Source of the DNA: G039029935 sp039029935
GTDB taxonomy: Bacteria; Chloroflexota; Anaerolineae; Caldilineales; Caldilineaceae
Assembly: GCA_039029935.1 (NCBI GenBank)
Contig: JBCCFC010000764.1
Span: 1 to 6,704, forward strand
Direction of reading: 5' to 3'
DNA: 6,704 nt
The position numbers were made by a program, and so were the translations under genes. Of the stretch, positions 5,412-6,704 are shown in pieces. The first letter of the stretch is position 1. Each line of letters opens with the position of its first letter. A model generated the notes under the pieces. The model searched no databases and was not told the origin of the DNA. It was given only the letters and a program-made list of their open reading frames with translations.

Positions 5412-6704
5412 TCACCACTTGACCTTTCCTATTTCGTCAGGTTGTGTTTCATCAGGTTGTGTTTCTTCAAGTAAGTTCGCAACCCATTGCTGAATTTCTT
5501 GCACTTGAAATCGATCAACATGGGTTTGTAACTGTTCTATGAAATGTGTTAATTCTACCTGATATGGGGGTAAGTCATCAATGAATTGTTTAATCGACCG
5601 AATATCACCCATCAATGCATATTGTTGCAGTTCCCTCAACTTTGACACGGATGGATATTGCTGGTTGTTACTATGGGCTTGAGACTCTGTAGCGGAGCTG
5701 ATAGAGGCCCCTGTGGCGGATGCTGTGGAGGATGCTGGCGTAGGTTGCACCGTGTCATCACTGCCTTCTGCATAACGCCATTCAATGCCCGCATGTTGCG
5801 CCAGCAGATGATAAAGTTGGGTCGCATCAATGGGTTTGTCCAGAAAGGCGTCGCCGCCAACCTTTTCGCTACGGTTGTAGTCCTCCTTAAAGACACTGGC
5901 CGACACCATAATAATGGTGATGTCTGAACGGGGGATTTGCGCACGGATTTGGCGCGTTAATTCAAAGCCAGATAACCCCGGCATCACCAAATCCATCAAG
6001 ATTACGCCACGACGATGAACGTGTTCTTGATGGGCATGATGCAATATCGTCTCCATGCCAAACAATTCATGCGCTTTGGCAAGCCCGGAGACCCCATCGG
6101 CAGCATCATGTATTTCCAATCCCAATGGTTCGAGCATATCCCTAAGCAGGGTACGATTGACCCCTAAATCATCAATCACCAAAATCGGCGGTGGATCGCC
6201 TACCACACCCACTGGCATCCGTGTGCGCTCTGCCTCTTTTGCAAGCAAGAAATCCGTCACCCTGACGACATCGAGCATAACCTCGACAGTAAAGGTTGAT
6301 CCTTCACCGACTTGGCTGGTGACACCCATCTTGCCACCCATCAACTGCACCAGATGGTGGCTAATCGTCAAGCCTAGCCCTGTTCCCTCGCGCGTCGAGC
6401 CAGCTTGCTCAAAGGGTTTAAACACAGAAGAGAGTTTATCCGAGGCAATGCCGATGCCTGTGTCTTGCACCTCAAAGCGTAGGTTACAAATATTCGCACG
6501 TGTTTCTGCCAGTTGGCATACGGAGAAGCGGACCTGCCCTACGTCCGTAAACTTGACCGCATTGCCCAGCAGATTGAGCAGCACTTGGCGCAGCCGTTTG
6601 GGGTCCACCTGTAGATGGGTGGGCAGGTCATCATCGGGCTGGTAGACAAACTGTAGACCCTTTTCTTGCGTTTGCAGGATCAACATCTGTTGAATCTGAT
6701 TGAG
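5412..6704 (-). CDS. Hybrid sensor histidine kinase, C-terminal part (N-terminus beyond the window)
   Basis: The frame is open from the right edge to TGA at 5412-5414, giving 430 visible residues. The first visible residue aligns with residue 703 of the complete kinase downstream, so HisKA and any sensor lie outside the window. HATPase_c shows LLNLLGNAVKF, DTGIGI (visible residues 81-86), FKPFEQ and GTGLGL (107-112). The receiver follows with D178/D179, phospho-acceptor D238 in ILMDLVMP, and K290 in DKP. The helical tail (YPSV to WVANLLEE, about 350-414) matches that of the neighbour. About 33 substitutions over about 300 aligned residues give close to 89% identity. Differences concentrate in three places: an 8-residue His-rich insert just before the receiver's phospho-acceptor strand, a longer Ser/Ala/Thr-rich linker at about 319-347, and an extended C-terminus with the tandem repeat ETQPDETQPDE. 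It lies 129 bp upstream of the complete kinase on the same strand and may be cotranscribed with it. Confidence 0.92.
   Translation of the reverse strand, partial: LNQIQQMLILQTQEKGLQFVYQPDDDLPTHLQVDPKRLRQVLLNLLGNAVKFTDVGQVRFSVCQLAETRANICNLRFEVQDTGIGIASDKLSSVFKPFEQAGSTREGTGLGLTISHHLVQLMGGKMGVTSQVGEGSTFTVEVMLDVVRVTDFLLAKEAERTRMPVGVVGDPPPILVIDDLGVNRTLLRDMLEPLGLEIHDAADGVSGLAKAHELFGMETILHHAHQEHVHRRGVILMDLVMPGLSGFELTRQIRAQIPRSDITIIMVSASVFKEDYNRSEKVGGDAFLDKPIDATQLYHLLAQHAGIEWRYAEGSDDTVQPTPASSTASATGASISSATESQAHSNNQQYPSVSKLRELQQYALMGDIRSIKQFIDDLPPYQVELTHFIEQLQTHVDRFQVQEIQQWVANLLEETQPDETQPDEIGKVKW
5436..5465 (-). repeat. In-frame 15-bp tandem repeat in the kinase C-terminus
   Basis: Two adjacent 15-bp units, 5436-5450 and 5451-5465, share TCAGGTTGTGTTTC and differ only in the first base. 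They encode a doubled five-residue unit (ETQPD, then ETQPD). The unit keeps the frame and extends the tail beyond where the paralogue ends. Replication slippage is the likely origin. Confidence 0.8.
5479..6704 (-). repeat. Duplicated kinase C-terminal segment, copy 2
   Basis: This is the paralogous partner of 2011-3176 in direct orientation, about 3.5 kb away, and runs to the right edge of the window. Homology begins in the codons for the tail motif ending WV and continues through the receiver and ATPase domain. Long direct repeats this similar are potential substrates for recombination or gene conversion. Confidence 0.9.

Overview
This is a signal-transduction cluster from a bacterium, probably a filamentous or environmental lineage such as Chloroflexota. 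That guess rests on the many-domain hybrid histidine kinases, the GC content near one half as judged by eye, and a C/G-rich intergenic palindrome of a style common in such genomes. It is an impression, not a search result.

Layout from left to right. At 1-717 on the plus strand is the C-terminal part of a protein with a PD-(D/E)XK nuclease-like domain, cut by the window edge. A perfect 14-bp stem-loop at 728-760 lies between it and the next gene, which converges on it, and can serve both as a terminator. Everything else is on the minus strand. In transcription order it is: a hybrid histidine kinase whose N-terminal half lies beyond the right edge (6704-5412); a 129-bp gap with dyad sequences; a complete 1100-residue membrane hybrid kinase (5282-1980); an 89-bp gap mostly filled by a C/G-rich double-hairpin repeat; and a receiver/LuxR-type response regulator (1890-781).

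The two kinases are tandem paralogues. Their ATPase, receiver and C-terminal helical regions are about 89% identical in protein (hand count over about 300 residues) and about 92% identical in DNA in the part I counted base by base. The complete kinase has an unusual front end: about eight membrane helices, an extracytoplasmic beta-rich domain resembling NIDO-type domains, a ninth helix, then HAMP, HisKA, HATPase_c, receiver and a conserved helical tail. The simplest reading is that two duplicated sensors with perhaps different inputs feed the downstream DNA-binding regulator. No Hpt domain is visible in the window, so the phosphate route from the kinases to the regulator is unresolved.

The most distinctive local feature is the 71-bp palindromic repeat at 1921-1991. 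It supplies the last codons and stop of the complete kinase, and homology with the paralogue ends where it begins. It also carries a canonical G-quadruplex motif on the plus strand. I see no tRNA, rRNA, CRISPR array or transposase.
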